DNA of 62,148 bases from DASZZZ01 sp036260375 (lineage in GTDB: Bacteria; Actinomycetota; CADDZG01; WHSQ01): contig DASZZZ010000020.1 in NCBI GenBank assembly GCA_036260375.1, forward strand, positions 1 through 62,148. Reading direction: 5' to 3'. This document shows positions 50,006 to 58,050 of this stretch, piece by piece (within the stretch, counting starts at the first letter, position 1; every line of letters starts with the position of its first letter). The notes beneath the pieces were generated by a model. It worked only from the letters and a program-made list of their open reading frames with translations. It ran no database searches and was not told the DNA's origin. Both the position numbers and the translations under genes were made by a program.

Positions 50006-50838
50006 CACGACGCCCCCGGCTCGGCGCGGTACGTCGCGGTCATCTCGTCCCACAGCGCGTCGAAGTCGGGGGAGTGCTCGCCGCGCCGGCCCCCGAGCCC
50101 GGGTGCGCGCCGCTCGCCGCGGTCGGGGGCGTCGTCGGACGCGATCAGGTCGCCCGACGACGACGCGACGAACTCCGCGGACTCGGCGCCGCGGGCGTGC
50201 ACGTCCGGTGGCATGCCGAGGTCGTCGAGAGCGCGCGACGCCAGCTCGAGGAAGCGGACGCGCAGCTCGCCCGAGGGCACGGGGAGCCAGCCGCACTCGA
50301 CCGCGTCGTCCTCGAGGTCGACGGGCTCGAACAGTCCGAGCGCGTCGCTCCACGCGTCCGTGAGCGCGTCGACGACGCGCGCACGGCCCTCGACCGGCCC
50401 CCGCGCGACGCGCTCCATCCACGTCCGCGCGTGGAGCAGGTGATAGCGCTCCTCGCGCCGTTGCTTGGTCGCGAGCGCCGCGAGCTCGGGATGCGCGCTC
50501 CGCTCGAGCACCTCCAGACGTACGTCGTCCGCCGTGTCGTAGAGCCATTGCCGGGCGAGCGTGTACGCCCAGTCGCGGTTGGGGCGCTCGCACAGGACGG
50601 CGTTGCGATAGTCGCGCGGCTTGCGGCCGAGCGCGATGCGGTCGGGGTCGTCGTCGGTCAGTGCGGCGACGATGCCGTAGTACGCGGCGGCGTGGCCGAT
50701 CTCGTCCTGCGCGATCGACGAGAACGCGACGTCCTCTTCCATGTGGGGCGCGTAGCCCGTCCACTCGGAGTGACGGTGGCCGAGGACGAGCTCGTCGTCC
50801 CCGAGCGCGGTGACCAACGAGACCAACGCAGGCGTCAT
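50002..50838 (-). CDS. paaC: PaaC-like structural subunit of 1,2-phenylacetyl-CoA epoxidase
   Basis: A 278-residue ferritin-like helical protein: LVLGHRHSEWTGYAPHMEEDVAFSSIAQDEIGHA in successive helices, RDWAYTLARQWLYDTADDVRLEVL, RREERYHLLHARTWMERV. It pairs with PaaA in the epoxidase core. Relatives lack a complete diiron site. ATG 50838 overlaps the paaB stop (ATGA). An unusual Gly/Arg/Asp-rich stretch near residues 240-260 (DDAPDRGERRAPG) is a lineage insertion. Confidence 0.9.
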   Translation of the reverse strand: MTPALVSLVTALGDDELVLGHRHSEWTGYAPHMEEDVAFSSIAQDEIGHAAAYYGIVAALTDDDPDRIALGRKPRDYRNAVLCERPNRDWAYTLARQWLYDTADDVRLEVLERSAHPELAALATKQRREERYHLLHARTWMERVARGPVEGRARVVDALTDAWSDALGLFEPVDLEDDAVECGWLPVPSGELRVRFLELASRALDDLGMPPDVHARGAESAEFVASSSGDLIASDDAPDRGERRAPGLGGRRGEHSPDFDALWDEMTATYRAEPGASW

Positions 50839-51137
50839 GAGGCGCGACTCCTGATCTCGTCGGCCCTCTTGCGGGCGCGCTCCCTCTTCGTCACGACGTC
50901 GCGGTACGCCGACGCGAACCGGTACGACTTGTCCGCGGCGATCTCTAGCAGGCTCTCGTCCTGGAACGAGTGGATGTCGGAGCGCTTCACGACCCACATG
51001 TGCTCCCCCTCGCGCCGGCGAAGGAAGCATTCCTTGCCCATCAGCAGCGCCATGTCGGGATCGGGCGCGATGACCGCGCCCGCGTGCTCGAACGGCTCCT
51101 TGTGGCCGCTGCGCCGGAAGACCTCGTAGACGTCCAT
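50835..51137 (-). CDS. paaB: PaaB-like subunit of 1,2-phenylacetyl-CoA epoxidase
   Basis: A 100-residue protein matching PaaB: VYEVFRRSGHKEPFEHAGAV, DPDMALLMGKECFLRR, MWVVKRSDIHSF. PaaB organises the epoxidase complex. ATG 51137 gives the family's normal length; the frame extends further upstream but only as shadow of paaA. It is 4 bases after the paaA stop and overlaps paaC (ATGA). Confidence 0.92.
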   Translation of the reverse strand: MDVYEVFRRSGHKEPFEHAGAVIAPDPDMALLMGKECFLRRREGEHMWVVKRSDIHSFQDESLLEIAADKSYRFASAYRDVVTKRERARKRADEIRSRAS

Positions 51138-51141
51138 CGGC

Positions 51142-52062
51142 TCAAGCGGCGTGGATCGCCGGCTCTTCGAGCGCCTCGCGGACCCAGCGGTGCGACTCGT
51201 ACATCTGCCGCCGCGTCGCGAGCCGCCGCGCCGTCTCAGGCCCCTCGTTGCGCTTGATCGCATCGAGCGGGCCCCAGTCGATCTCCTCCTCGACCAGCAC
51301 CCAGTGACCGTTCTCGTCCTGGACGGGCGTCGGAGCCGGGATCGTGAACCCGAGCTCGTAGATCTTCGGCACGTACCGGTCGAGGAACTCGGCGCGGAGG
51401 TCCTCGTTCGTGCGCGTCTTGACCTTCCAGCGCAGCAACAGGTCCTTGGCGACGTTCGAACGGGGGCCGAAGAAGTGGATGATCGCCAGCCACCACCGGT
51501 TCAGCGCCTCCTGGAACATCTCGCGCTGCTCGTCGGTGCCGGACGCGAGCTCGAGCGTGATGTCCTCGCCGTGGCGGAGATGTAGCTGCTCCTCGGCGCA
51601 GATCCGCTTGAGCACCCGCGTGTACGGCGCATACGACGAGTCGAGCAGCGCCGCCTGCGTGACGAGCGCGGCCCCGTCGATGAGCCACCCGATGATCGCG
51701 ACGTCGCCCCAGTGCTTCACCGGGTAGTGGAAGACGTTGTGGAACTTCGCCTTGCCGTTGACGAGGTCCTCGTACATCGCGACGCGGCTCTTGCCGAGGT
51801 CCTCGGCTACTCGGTACAGCAGTTGCGCGTGCCCGACCTCGTCCTGGATCTTGGCGCAGAGCGACATCTTGCGCTGGAGCGTCGGCGCGCTCGGCAGGCA
51901 TTCCCGCTCGGGGAGCGCGCCCATGATCTCGGAGTTCGCGTGCATCTCGATGAACTTGAGGACGCCGCGGCGGAAGTCGTCGGGCATCCAGTCGTTCGCC
52001 TCGACCTTCCCGCCGGCCTCGATGTGCTCGTTGAACCGGGCGAGCTTCTCCTCGTACGTCAC
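51142..52062 (-). CDS. paaA: PaaA-like catalytic subunit of 1,2-phenylacetyl-CoA epoxidase
   Basis: A 306-residue diiron monooxygenase subunit. Iron ligands lie in MHANSEIMGALPERE, KIQDEVGHAQLLYRVAEDL, the long helix ICAEEQLHLRHGEDI and nearby residues. KFHNVFHYPVKHWGDVAIIGWLIDGAA is highly typical of PaaA. With PaaB, C and a reductase it epoxidises phenylacetyl-CoA. The GTG start at 52062 overlaps the tetR stop (GTGA), so the structural operon is coupled to its regulator. Confidence 0.94.
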   Translation of the reverse strand: MTYEEKLARFNEHIEAGGKVEANDWMPDDFRRGVLKFIEMHANSEIMGALPERECLPSAPTLQRKMSLCAKIQDEVGHAQLLYRVAEDLGKSRVAMYEDLVNGKAKFHNVFHYPVKHWGDVAIIGWLIDGAALVTQAALLDSSYAPYTRVLKRICAEEQLHLRHGEDITLELASGTDEQREMFQEALNRWWLAIIHFFGPRSNVAKDLLLRWKVKTRTNEDLRAEFLDRYVPKIYELGFTIPAPTPVQDENGHWVLVEEEIDWGPLDAIKRNEGPETARRLATRRQMYESHRWVREALEEPAIHAA

Positions 52063-52646
52063 CGCGACAACCCCCTTGTCAGTAGCTCGGCGAACCTCTC
52101 GCCGATCTCGGTGGGACCCAGCTCGCCTCCCGGGCGGTACCAGGAGAACAGCCAGTTCCCGGCGGAGAGCACGAGCGTCGCCGCGAACCGCACGTCCGCG
52201 TCGCCCCGGAACTCTCCCGTAGCGATGCCTTCTTCGACGATCGAGCGGACCATCGCCTCGTAGCGGTCGCGCTTGGCCTGCACGGCTGCACGCAGGTCCT
52301 CCGAGAGGTACCTCCACTCGTTCAGGAAGACCGTCGCCGAGTCGAGGTGCTCCGCCGCGGTCTCGGCGTGCCCGACGAGCAGCGCGGTGAGGCGCTCCGT
52401 AGCGGTCCCGGGCCGGTCGAGCGCCTGCTGCCCGCGCTCGAGGAACCGCTCGGCCCCCTCGTCGACGACGTCGAACAGCAGCTCCTCCTTGGACCCGATG
52501 TGGGCGTAGAGGGAGCCCCGCTGGAGGCCCAGCGCGTTGCCGAGGTGTTGCATCGACGTGCCGTGGTAGCCGCGCTCGGAGAAGAGCCGCGCGGCCGCCT
52601 TCACGACGTCGGCCCGCCTGGTCCGCAGCGGTGCAACCTGTCCCAT
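52059..52646 (-). CDS. TetR-family repressor, probably of the paa operon
   Basis: A 195-residue TetR regulator. The HTH is RADVVKAAARLFSERGYHG and TSMQHLGNALGLQRGSLYAHIGSKEELL; the rest is a helical ligand domain (TetR_C-type). Given its position as first gene of tetR-paaABCD, phenylacetyl-CoA is a likely inducer, but that is inference. AGGAGG lies 5 bases before ATG 52646, and a CAAAC-N4-GTTTG palindrome lies 13 bases upstream of the start, suggesting autoregulation and control of the divergent nth gene's region. Confidence 0.9.
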   Translation of the reverse strand: MGQVAPLRTRRADVVKAAARLFSERGYHGTSMQHLGNALGLQRGSLYAHIGSKEELLFDVVDEGAERFLERGQQALDRPGTATERLTALLVGHAETAAEHLDSATVFLNEWRYLSEDLRAAVQAKRDRYEAMVRSIVEEGIATGEFRGDADVRFAATLVLSAGNWLFSWYRPGGELGPTEIGERFAELLTRGLSR

Positions 52647-52658
52647 CGAGCCTCCTAA

Positions 52659-52672
52659 CAAACAGTCGTTTG
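52659..52672. promoter_or_regulatory. Palindromic operator between tetR-paa and nth
   Basis: CAAAC (52659-52663) and GTTTG (52668-52672) around AGTC, the form bound by many TetR repressors. It lies in the 54-base divergent gap, 13 bases from the tetR start and 29 from nth. Confidence 0.65.
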
Positions 52673-52700
52673 GGTAGCCTAGCAGATACCCTTGGCGCCC

Positions 52701-53405
52701 ATGCCCGTCCCCGACCGCGACGCCCCGGCCCCCGAGCGCCTCCCGCACGTCCTGCGCAGGTTGAAGAAGGCGTACCCCGAGGCCAAGATCGCCCTGAACT
52801 ACACGACGCCGCTGGAGTGCGTCGTCGCGACGGTCCTCTCGGCGCAGTCGACCGATGCAAAGGTCAACGAGGTCACGCAGGACCTCTTCCGCAAGTACCG
52901 CAAGCCGGAGGACTACCTGGCGGTGCCGGAGGAAGAGCTCCAAAGAGACATCCACCCGACGGGCTTCTTCCGGCAGAAGACGAAGGCGCTGCGCGGGCTG
53001 TCGCAGAAGCTCCTCGAGGACTTCGGCGGCGAGGTCCCGAGGTCCATCGCCGAGCTGATCACTCTCCCGGGCGTGGCCCGGAAGACCGCGAACATCGTCC
53101 TCGTCAACTGCTATCCCGAGGCCGCGCGGAAGGACCCCGACGCGGGGATCGCGGTCGACACCCACGTCGGGCGGCTCGCCGTGCGACTCGGCTTCACTTC
53201 ATACGGCTCCAAAGAGGCCGAGAAGATCGAGCGTGACCTCATGGAGCTCGCTCCGCGCAAGGAGTGGCCGCAGGTCCCTTACCTGTTGATCGAGCACGGG
53301 CGCGCGATCTGCCTGGCGAAGAAGCCGCTGTGCGCGGAGTGCCCCGTGGAGAAGTTGTGTCCTTCCAGTCAGGTTGCGGGAAGGCCGGACCTGTATCGGC
53401 GTTGA
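52701..53405 (+). CDS. nth: Endonuclease III (Nth)
   Basis: A 234-residue DNA glycosylase/AP lyase for oxidised pyrimidines. The helix-hairpin-helix LPGVARKTANIVL holds catalytic Lys128; Asp153 is in VDTHVGRLAVRLG. The 4Fe-4S cluster uses C-x6-C-x2-C-x5-C (CLAKKPLC, CPVEKLC). Lys-to-Asp spacing is 25 residues, seven more than in the E. coli enzyme, due to an insert (YPEAARKDPDAG). ATG 52701 is preferred over TTG 52692. Divergent from tetR; 17 bases before ispH. Confidence 0.95.
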   Translation: MPVPDRDAPAPERLPHVLRRLKKAYPEAKIALNYTTPLECVVATVLSAQSTDAKVNEVTQDLFRKYRKPEDYLAVPEEELQRDIHPTGFFRQKTKALRGLSQKLLEDFGGEVPRSIAELITLPGVARKTANIVLVNCYPEAARKDPDAGIAVDTHVGRLAVRLGFTSYGSKEAEKIERDLMELAPRKEWPQVPYLLIEHGRAICLAKKPLCAECPVEKLCPSSQVAGRPDLYRR

Positions 53406-53422
53406 CCTTCTATGGTGGAAGC

Positions 53423-54376
53423 GTGAAGAAGGTCATCCTGGCTGCACCTCGCGGGTACTGCGCAGGCGTCGACCGCGCCGTGCAGATGGTCGAGCGCGCT
53501 CTCGAGAAGCTCGGCGCGCCCGTCTACGTCCGCAAGGAGATCGTCCACAACCGCCACGTCGTCGAAGAGCTCGCGCGCCGCGGGGCCGTATTCGTCGACT
53601 CCGTCGACGAGATCCCCGAAGGCGCCGTCTGCATCTTCTCCGCCCACGGCGTGTCGCCGGAGGTGCGCCGCAAGGCGGGGGAGCGCAACCTCCAGGTGAT
53701 CGACGCCACGTGCCCCCTCGTTACGAAGGTCCACCTCGAGGCCAAGCGCTTCGCCCGCGACGGGCGCCGCATCGTCCTCGTGGGCCACGAGGGTCACGAG
53801 GAGATCGAGGGCACGGCGGGGGAGGCGCCCGAGATGACGACCGTCATAGAGCGGCCGGAGCAGATAGACGAGCTGGGTCTCGATCCCGACGAGCCCGTGT
53901 CGTATCTCACGCAGACGACCCTGTCGGTCGACGACACGCTGAACGTCGTCGAGGCGCTGCGAGACCGGTTCACCGACATAAGGGGGCCGCGTTCCGACGA
54001 CATCTGCTACGCGACACAGAACCGCCAGGTGGCCGTGAAGGCGATCGCCCCCGAGGCCGACGTCGTGCTGATCGTCGGCGCGATCAACTCCAGCAACTCG
54101 AACCGTCTCGTCGAGGTAGCCCGGGTGGCTGGTACCCCGGGCTACCTCGTCCCCGACGAGACGTACCTCGACCCCTCGTGGCTCGAGGGCGCCGAGACGG
54201 TCGGAGTGAGCTCCGGTGCGAGCGCCCCCGAGGTGCTCGTCGAACGGCTCCTCGCGAAGCTTTCGGATCTCGGCTACGACCACGTCGAGACGCGAGAGGT
54301 GACGACCGAGGACGTCACGTTCTCGCTCCCACCCTGGCTGCGTGAGGAGCGTTCCTCACCGGCTCTCGCCGACTAG
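53423..54376 (+). CDS. ispH: 4-hydroxy-3-methylbut-2-enyl diphosphate reductase (IspH)
   Basis: A 317-residue Fe-S enzyme for the last step of the MEP isoprenoid pathway. Cluster cysteines are Cys13 (PRGYCAGV), DATCPLVTK and DDICYATQNRQ. FSAHGVSPEVR, GHEGHEEIEGT, VGAINSSNSNRL and VGVSSGASAPEVLV are also standard. The GTG start follows GGTGGA, 17 bases after the nth stop, so the two genes probably share a transcript. Its TAG stop shares CTAG with the stop of the tiny convergent gene. Confidence 0.96.
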   Translation: MKKVILAAPRGYCAGVDRAVQMVERALEKLGAPVYVRKEIVHNRHVVEELARRGAVFVDSVDEIPEGAVCIFSAHGVSPEVRRKAGERNLQVIDATCPLVTKVHLEAKRFARDGRRIVLVGHEGHEEIEGTAGEAPEMTTVIERPEQIDELGLDPDEPVSYLTQTTLSVDDTLNVVEALRDRFTDIRGPRSDDICYATQNRQVAVKAIAPEADVVLIVGAINSSNSNRLVEVARVAGTPGYLVPDETYLDPSWLEGAETVGVSSGASAPEVLVERLLAKLSDLGYDHVETREVTTEDVTFSLPPWLREERSSPALAD

Positions 54377-54495
54377 CAGCAAGGCATTCCTCCGAGGATC
54401 TCCATCACGTCCTCGGTGGGCCAGGACGCTCCTGCCACCGTCCACACCGCCGCCAGAGCGGCGACGAGACGGGCGAGCTTCTTCGCGCGAGTCAT
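54373..54495 (-). CDS. 40-residue secreted-peptide candidate ending in CC
   Basis: A tiny gene with the best Shine-Dalgarno in the window: AAAGGAGGTG ending 4 bases before ATG 54495. The N-terminus is basic (MTRAKKLAR), followed by a hydrophobic stretch (LVAALAAVWTVAGA) like a signal or anchor, then a 17-residue tail (SWPTEDVMEI, then LGGMPCC). The GG before MPCC recalls double-glycine processing sites, and two terminal cysteines could be modified or oxidised; both are inference. It is divergent from an XRE-TPR regulator and convergent with ispH (shared CTAG). No transporter or modifying enzyme is adjacent. I do not recognise the family. It was probably missed by gene callers because of size. 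Confidence 0.6.
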   Translation of the reverse strand: MTRAKKLARLVAALAAVWTVAGASWPTEDVMEILGGMPCC

Positions 54496-54541
54496 ATGCA
54501 CCTCCTTTCGCGGTAGTAGGGAACCGAGAGGGAAGGAGATG

Positions 54542-54625
54542 TAACGCTCGCGTTATCCGCATGGAATGAACGGGCTTACGCTAGCGCGCGCCGATCGACT
54601 CGGAGGGTGCTTGGTCGGCGCGTTA
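54542..54625. promoter_or_regulatory. Repeated GCGTTA/TAACGC sites between the peptide and XRE-TPR genes
   Basis: A 14-bp inverted repeat TAACGC-TC-GCGTTA lies at 54542-54555. CGCTAGCG (54579-54586) is a perfect palindrome preceded by TTA, a variant of the same half-site. GCGTTA recurs at 54620-54625 and runs into TAGACT (54624-54629), which could be the -10 of the XRE-TPR gene. Probable operators. Confidence 0.5.
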
Positions 54626-54667
54626 GACTGCGCAAGGCGGCTGTCACAGGAGGGCTGGACCTCGAGG

Positions 54668-55957
54668 ATGAGCGTCGGACAACGTCTTAGACGGCTACGG
54701 CTTCAGAGCGGGCTCACCCAAAAAGAGCTTGCCGACCCCCGCTACACGCATGCGTACGTCAGCACGATCGAAGCGGGGCGGCGGACGCCGTCTGCCACTG
54801 CGCTGGAACACTTCGCGAAGAAGCTCTCGGTCGACGTGGAGGAGCTGCGGACGGGGCGGCCGCCGGACCTCGAGCCGAAGCTACGGCTGAAGCTCCAGGG
54901 TGCTCGCCGGGACATATCCGCCGGCAACCTCGACGACGCCTCGAAGGTGCTTACGCAGGTCCTGCGCGACGCGAAGCGCTACAAGATGAGCCACCTCGAA
55001 GCGAAGGCCGTGGAGTACCAGGCCCTGATCGAGGAGCGACGAGGCAACATGCAGGCGGCGTTCGAGATCTACCAGGACGTCGAGAGGATCCTCATCGAAG
55101 CGCCGCCACCGATGCTTGCCGACTGCATGGCCGGCCAGGCGCGCTGCCTGATCGGGCTCGGCGACATCAGGTACGCGATCCACCTCGTCGAGAGCCTGGT
55201 CGAGCGTATGGAGCGTGAGGGCTTCAAGGATCCGAACGCGATGGTGCGGCTCTACGGCCCGCTCGTCTGGGCCTACGCTCAGCTGGGAGTGCAGTCGAAG
55301 GCGAGCGAGCTCGCCGGCCGCGCGATCGAGCTCCTGCCGAAGGTGACCGACCCGTTCAACCTCGCGGTCATGCAGGTGAACCTCGCCGAGGCGTATCTCA
55401 GCGAGGGCCGGATCAAGGAGGCCGACGCTGCCCTTCTCCGGGCCGAAGACCTGTTCGAGAACCTCGAGCTGCGCAGCGAGAGCGCGGCCGTCCACATGAA
55501 CCGTGGGTACTCGCTGGCGCGGGGAGGTGGCGATCTCGCGACGGCCCGCAGCGAGCTGCAGACGGCGCTCGACCTCTACGTCTCGATGGGTGACGAGCGC
55601 GGCGAGGCGCATGCCCGCAACGAGCTCGCGCACGTCGCGCGCGTCGAAGGCGACGTGGAGGAGGCGCGCACTCACCTCGACCGCGCTCTCAAGCTCCTCA
55701 AGAGCAGCGAGGACGTGGGAGAGCTGGCTTTGACGCATCTCGAGCTCGGCCTCTGTATCAAGGAGGACGATCCCAAGAAGGGCGAGAAGCACCTGCGCGA
55801 CGCCGTGCGGCTCTACACGAAGGCCGAGCACTTCCTCCGCGCGGCCCGGGCACACCGCGTCCTCGGCGACATGCTCATGGAGCAGGGTCGCGACGACGAG
55901 GCGTGCAAGGTATTCCGGGCCGGGCTCTGGGTGCTAGAGAACTTCGAGTGCCCCTAG
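54668..55957 (+). CDS. XRE-family HTH regulator with TPR sensor domain
   Basis: A 429-residue protein. The N-terminal XRE helix-turn-helix is about residues 4-60 (SVGQRLRRLRLQSGLTQKEL, AYVSTIEAGRRTPSA). The remainder (80-425) is a continuous run of about eight TPR-like helical pairs (LEAKAVEYQALIEERRGNMQ, FNLAVMQVNLAEAYLSEGRI, GEAHARNELAHVARVEGDVE, LRAARAHRVLGDMLMEQGRD). This HTH-plus-TPR architecture is that of RRNPP receptors, which bind short peptides in the TPR groove, but also of other actinobacterial regulators whose ligands are unknown. AGGAGG is 14 bases upstream of ATG 54668. Divergent from the 40-residue peptide gene. Confidence 0.88.
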   Translation: MSVGQRLRRLRLQSGLTQKELADPRYTHAYVSTIEAGRRTPSATALEHFAKKLSVDVEELRTGRPPDLEPKLRLKLQGARRDISAGNLDDASKVLTQVLRDAKRYKMSHLEAKAVEYQALIEERRGNMQAAFEIYQDVERILIEAPPPMLADCMAGQARCLIGLGDIRYAIHLVESLVERMEREGFKDPNAMVRLYGPLVWAYAQLGVQSKASELAGRAIELLPKVTDPFNLAVMQVNLAEAYLSEGRIKEADAALLRAEDLFENLELRSESAAVHMNRGYSLARGGGDLATARSELQTALDLYVSMGDERGEAHARNELAHVARVEGDVEEARTHLDRALKLLKSSEDVGELALTHLELGLCIKEDDPKKGEKHLRDAVRLYTKAEHFLRAARAHRVLGDMLMEQGRDDEACKVFRAGLWVLENFECP

Positions 55958-55975
55958 CGCCTAGCCACTAGCGAC

Positions 55976-56044
55976 CGTCGCCGGAGGCGACGAAGCCGGG
56001 CGTCGCGGAGGCTCGCACAGGACGGGATCGCGAAGCGATCCCGT
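55976..56044. terminator. Two hairpins between convergent genes
   Basis: CGTCGCC/GGCGACG (55976-55982 with 55986-55992) and ACGGGATCGC/GCGATCCCGT (56022-56031 with 56035-56044, loop GAA). The second is a 10-bp perfect stem abutting the dehydratase stop. Together they can stop transcription from both sides. Confidence 0.65.
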
Positions 56045-56328
56045 TAGCTGATCGACTGCTCGATCTCTCCCGCGACGTCGAAGTCGAGCGACGTCAGGCC
56101 CCCCTCTGAGTGGGTAGAGAGCGACAGCTTGACCTTGTTCCACCGGATGTCGATGTCCGGATGGTGGTCGTAGCGGTCGGCGAGCTTGGCGACGTCGTTC
56201 ACGAACTTGATCGCGGTGGTGAAGTCGTCGAACTCGATGACCTTCTGGATGTCGTCGCCCTCGCGCTCCCAGTCGCCGAGCTCGTCCAGACGCTGTTCGA
56301 TCTCTTCGTCCTCGAGCAATTCCGCCAC
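56044..56328 (-). CDS. Pterin-4a-carbinolamine dehydratase-like protein
   Basis: A 94-residue PCD/DCoH-fold protein: WEREGDDIQKVIEFDDFTTAIKFV in two parts, then the signature DRYDHHPDIDIRWNKVKLSLSTHSEGG with the catalytic His pair, Pro and Trp. The family regenerates oxidised pterin cofactor; a partner hydroxylase is not in this window. The GTG start at 56328 has GGAGG 5 bases upstream; longer starts in frame add a non-conserved N-terminus. Confidence 0.88.
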   Translation of the reverse strand: MAELLEDEEIEQRLDELGDWEREGDDIQKVIEFDDFTTAIKFVNDVAKLADRYDHHPDIDIRWNKVKLSLSTHSEGGLTSLDFDVAGEIEQSIS

Positions 56329-56431
56329 TTCGCCTCCTACAAGTCGATAGCTGCCACGCAATCGGGGCGACCATACCGCGGCGGGCGGCGGCCGGAAGCG
56401 GCCCGCGGCCGGCCGTCTATAGTCCCGAGCC

Positions 56432-57442
56432 ATGGACTACGGGATCGGCATCGGAGGGCCCCTGACGATGATCGGGGCGATGGCCAAGGCCGCCGAGGAC
56501 GCGGGGTTCGAGTCGTGCTGGGTAGCCGAGACCACCCACTCCGCGTTCATCCCCGCGGCGGCCGCCATCCAGGCGACGTCGAAGATCAAGATCGGGACGG
56601 CGATCGCGCTCGCGTTCCCGCGTTCGCCGACGATCACCGCGATGGAGGCGGCCGATCTCGACGAGCTCTCCGGCGGACGGTTCATCTGCGGGCTCGGCTC
56701 GCAGGTGAAGGGCGTCAACCAGAGGCGGTTCTCCGTGCCGTTCGAGCACCCGGCCCCCAAGCTGCGCGAGTACGCGGGCGTGCTCAGGACGGTCTGGGGC
56801 GCCAACCGCGGCGAGGACCGCGTCTTCGAGGGCCGGTTCTACAACGTCACGATGCCGGTTTTCGGGGGCAAGCGGATGCCGCCCCCGCGCGACGTCCCCG
56901 TCTACTTCGCGGCGGTCGGCCCGGTCATGGCGCGGGTCTGCGGCGAGGTCGCAGACGGGCTGCTCGGGCACCCGCTGGCGTCGACCAAGTACCTCGCCGA
57001 GGTCGTGCGGCCGGCGGTGGCCGAGGGGGCGGCGAAAGCGGGCCGAAAGCCGGACGAGTGCAACCTCACGGCTTCGCCGATGGTCTCGATCTCCGACGAC
57101 GTGGACCTGGCGCGGCGTGAGGTGAAGCTCCAGATCGCGTTCTACGCCACAACTCGCACGTACACGAAGATCCTCGCGCTGCACGGCCGCGAGCACCTCG
57201 TGCCCGACCTCCGTGCTGCGTTCGACGCGCGCGACAAGGACGCGATGGTGGCGCTGATCGACGACGAGCTGTGCGACGCGATCGCGGTGGCCGGGCCAGC
57301 GGACGAGGCGCGGGAGCGCGTGCGGGCATGGGACGGCATCGCCGACCGGCTCCTGATGGGGGGGCCGTGGTACGGCCCGAGCTTCGAGCGGATGCTCGAG
57401 AACGGCCAGGCGATCCTCGAGACCTTCGGCTCTCCTTCCTGA
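56432..57442 (+). CDS. LLM-class (luciferase-like, probably F420-dependent) oxidoreductase
   Basis: A 336-residue luciferase-like TIM barrel: GPLTMIGAMAKAAEDAGFESCWVAE, SKIKIGTAIALAFPRSPTITAMEAADLDELSGGRFICGLGSQ in consecutive strands, and PPPRDVPVYFAAVGPVMARVCGEVADG. It matches the actinobacterial F420-dependent group (TIGR03617-like). The substrate is unknown. Convergent with the mce operon end, 12 bases apart, and divergent from the PCD-like gene. Confidence 0.88.
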   Translation: MDYGIGIGGPLTMIGAMAKAAEDAGFESCWVAETTHSAFIPAAAAIQATSKIKIGTAIALAFPRSPTITAMEAADLDELSGGRFICGLGSQVKGVNQRRFSVPFEHPAPKLREYAGVLRTVWGANRGEDRVFEGRFYNVTMPVFGGKRMPPPRDVPVYFAAVGPVMARVCGEVADGLLGHPLASTKYLAEVVRPAVAEGAAKAGRKPDECNLTASPMVSISDDVDLARREVKLQIAFYATTRTYTKILALHGREHLVPDLRAAFDARDKDAMVALIDDELCDAIAVAGPADEARERVRAWDGIADRLLMGGPWYGPSFERMLENGQAILETFGSPS

Positions 57443-57454
57443 GACGCTTCTCGG

Positions 57455-58027
57455 CTAGCCCGCGTTGGTGCTGAGGATCTTCACGTCGTCGGCCTTCCAC
57501 TCGCTGCCCGTCCGCAGCAGGATGACGCGGAAGACGTACTCGGTCGTGATCCCCGTGGGGTTGCTCCGGGACTGAGCCGTCTGCGTCACCGTCATGATCG
57601 CCACGGCTTCGCTCGGGTCGCGGAAGTACACGTCGGGCCCGTCGACGATCTGTCCGCGGGACGACGCCGACGCGTCGCGCAGCGCCTTCTGGAGGTTCCC
57701 GCCCCCCACGAGGTCCTCGTAGTCGTCCGCGAAGTTGCCGGTCGACATCTCGAGGAGCCGGTCGCCGACGTCTTCTATGTTCGTCGCGTCGTAGTTGAGG
57801 AGGAGGTCCATGACCTCGGTCGTCCGGTCCACCACGGCAGGCGCGCGCGCGTCGAGGTAGCTCGCCACGTCCGCCGACGTGAAGTCGTCGTCCTTCGTCA
57901 GCCACAGTGTCGCGAACGCGCCCGCGGCCGCGACCGCGAACACGAGCAGCGCGACGAGGATCGGAACGGTCCGAACCCTGCGGCCTTCCGGCGCGATCGA
58001 GTGAGCGCCTTCGACGGGGGAGTCCAT
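57455..58027 (-). CDS. Mce-associated membrane protein
   Basis: A 190-residue protein with one N-terminal membrane helix (VPILVALLVFAVAAAGAFATLWL) and an outer NTF2-like domain: EVMDLLLNYDATNIEDVGDRLL, QKALRDASASSRGQIVDGPDVYF, EAVAIMTVTQTAQS, TTEYVFRVILLRTGSEWKADDVKIL. Such proteins (Mas) close mycobacterial mce operons and stabilise the importer. Here it is 23 bases after the last mce gene. Confidence 0.85.
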   Translation of the reverse strand: MDSPVEGAHSIAPEGRRVRTVPILVALLVFAVAAAGAFATLWLTKDDDFTSADVASYLDARAPAVVDRTTEVMDLLLNYDATNIEDVGDRLLEMSTGNFADDYEDLVGGGNLQKALRDASASSRGQIVDGPDVYFRDPSEAVAIMTVTQTAQSRSNPTGITTEYVFRVILLRTGSEWKADDVKILSTNAG

Positions 58028-58050
58028 CTGTCGATCCTAGGGGGCCGCGG

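Noticed and set aside
54373..54495. Mycofactocin precursor (MftA) or PqqA
   Set aside because: The end is LGGMPCC and not the Val-Tyr end of MftA or the Glu-x3-Tyr core of PqqA, and no radical-SAM maturase is near.
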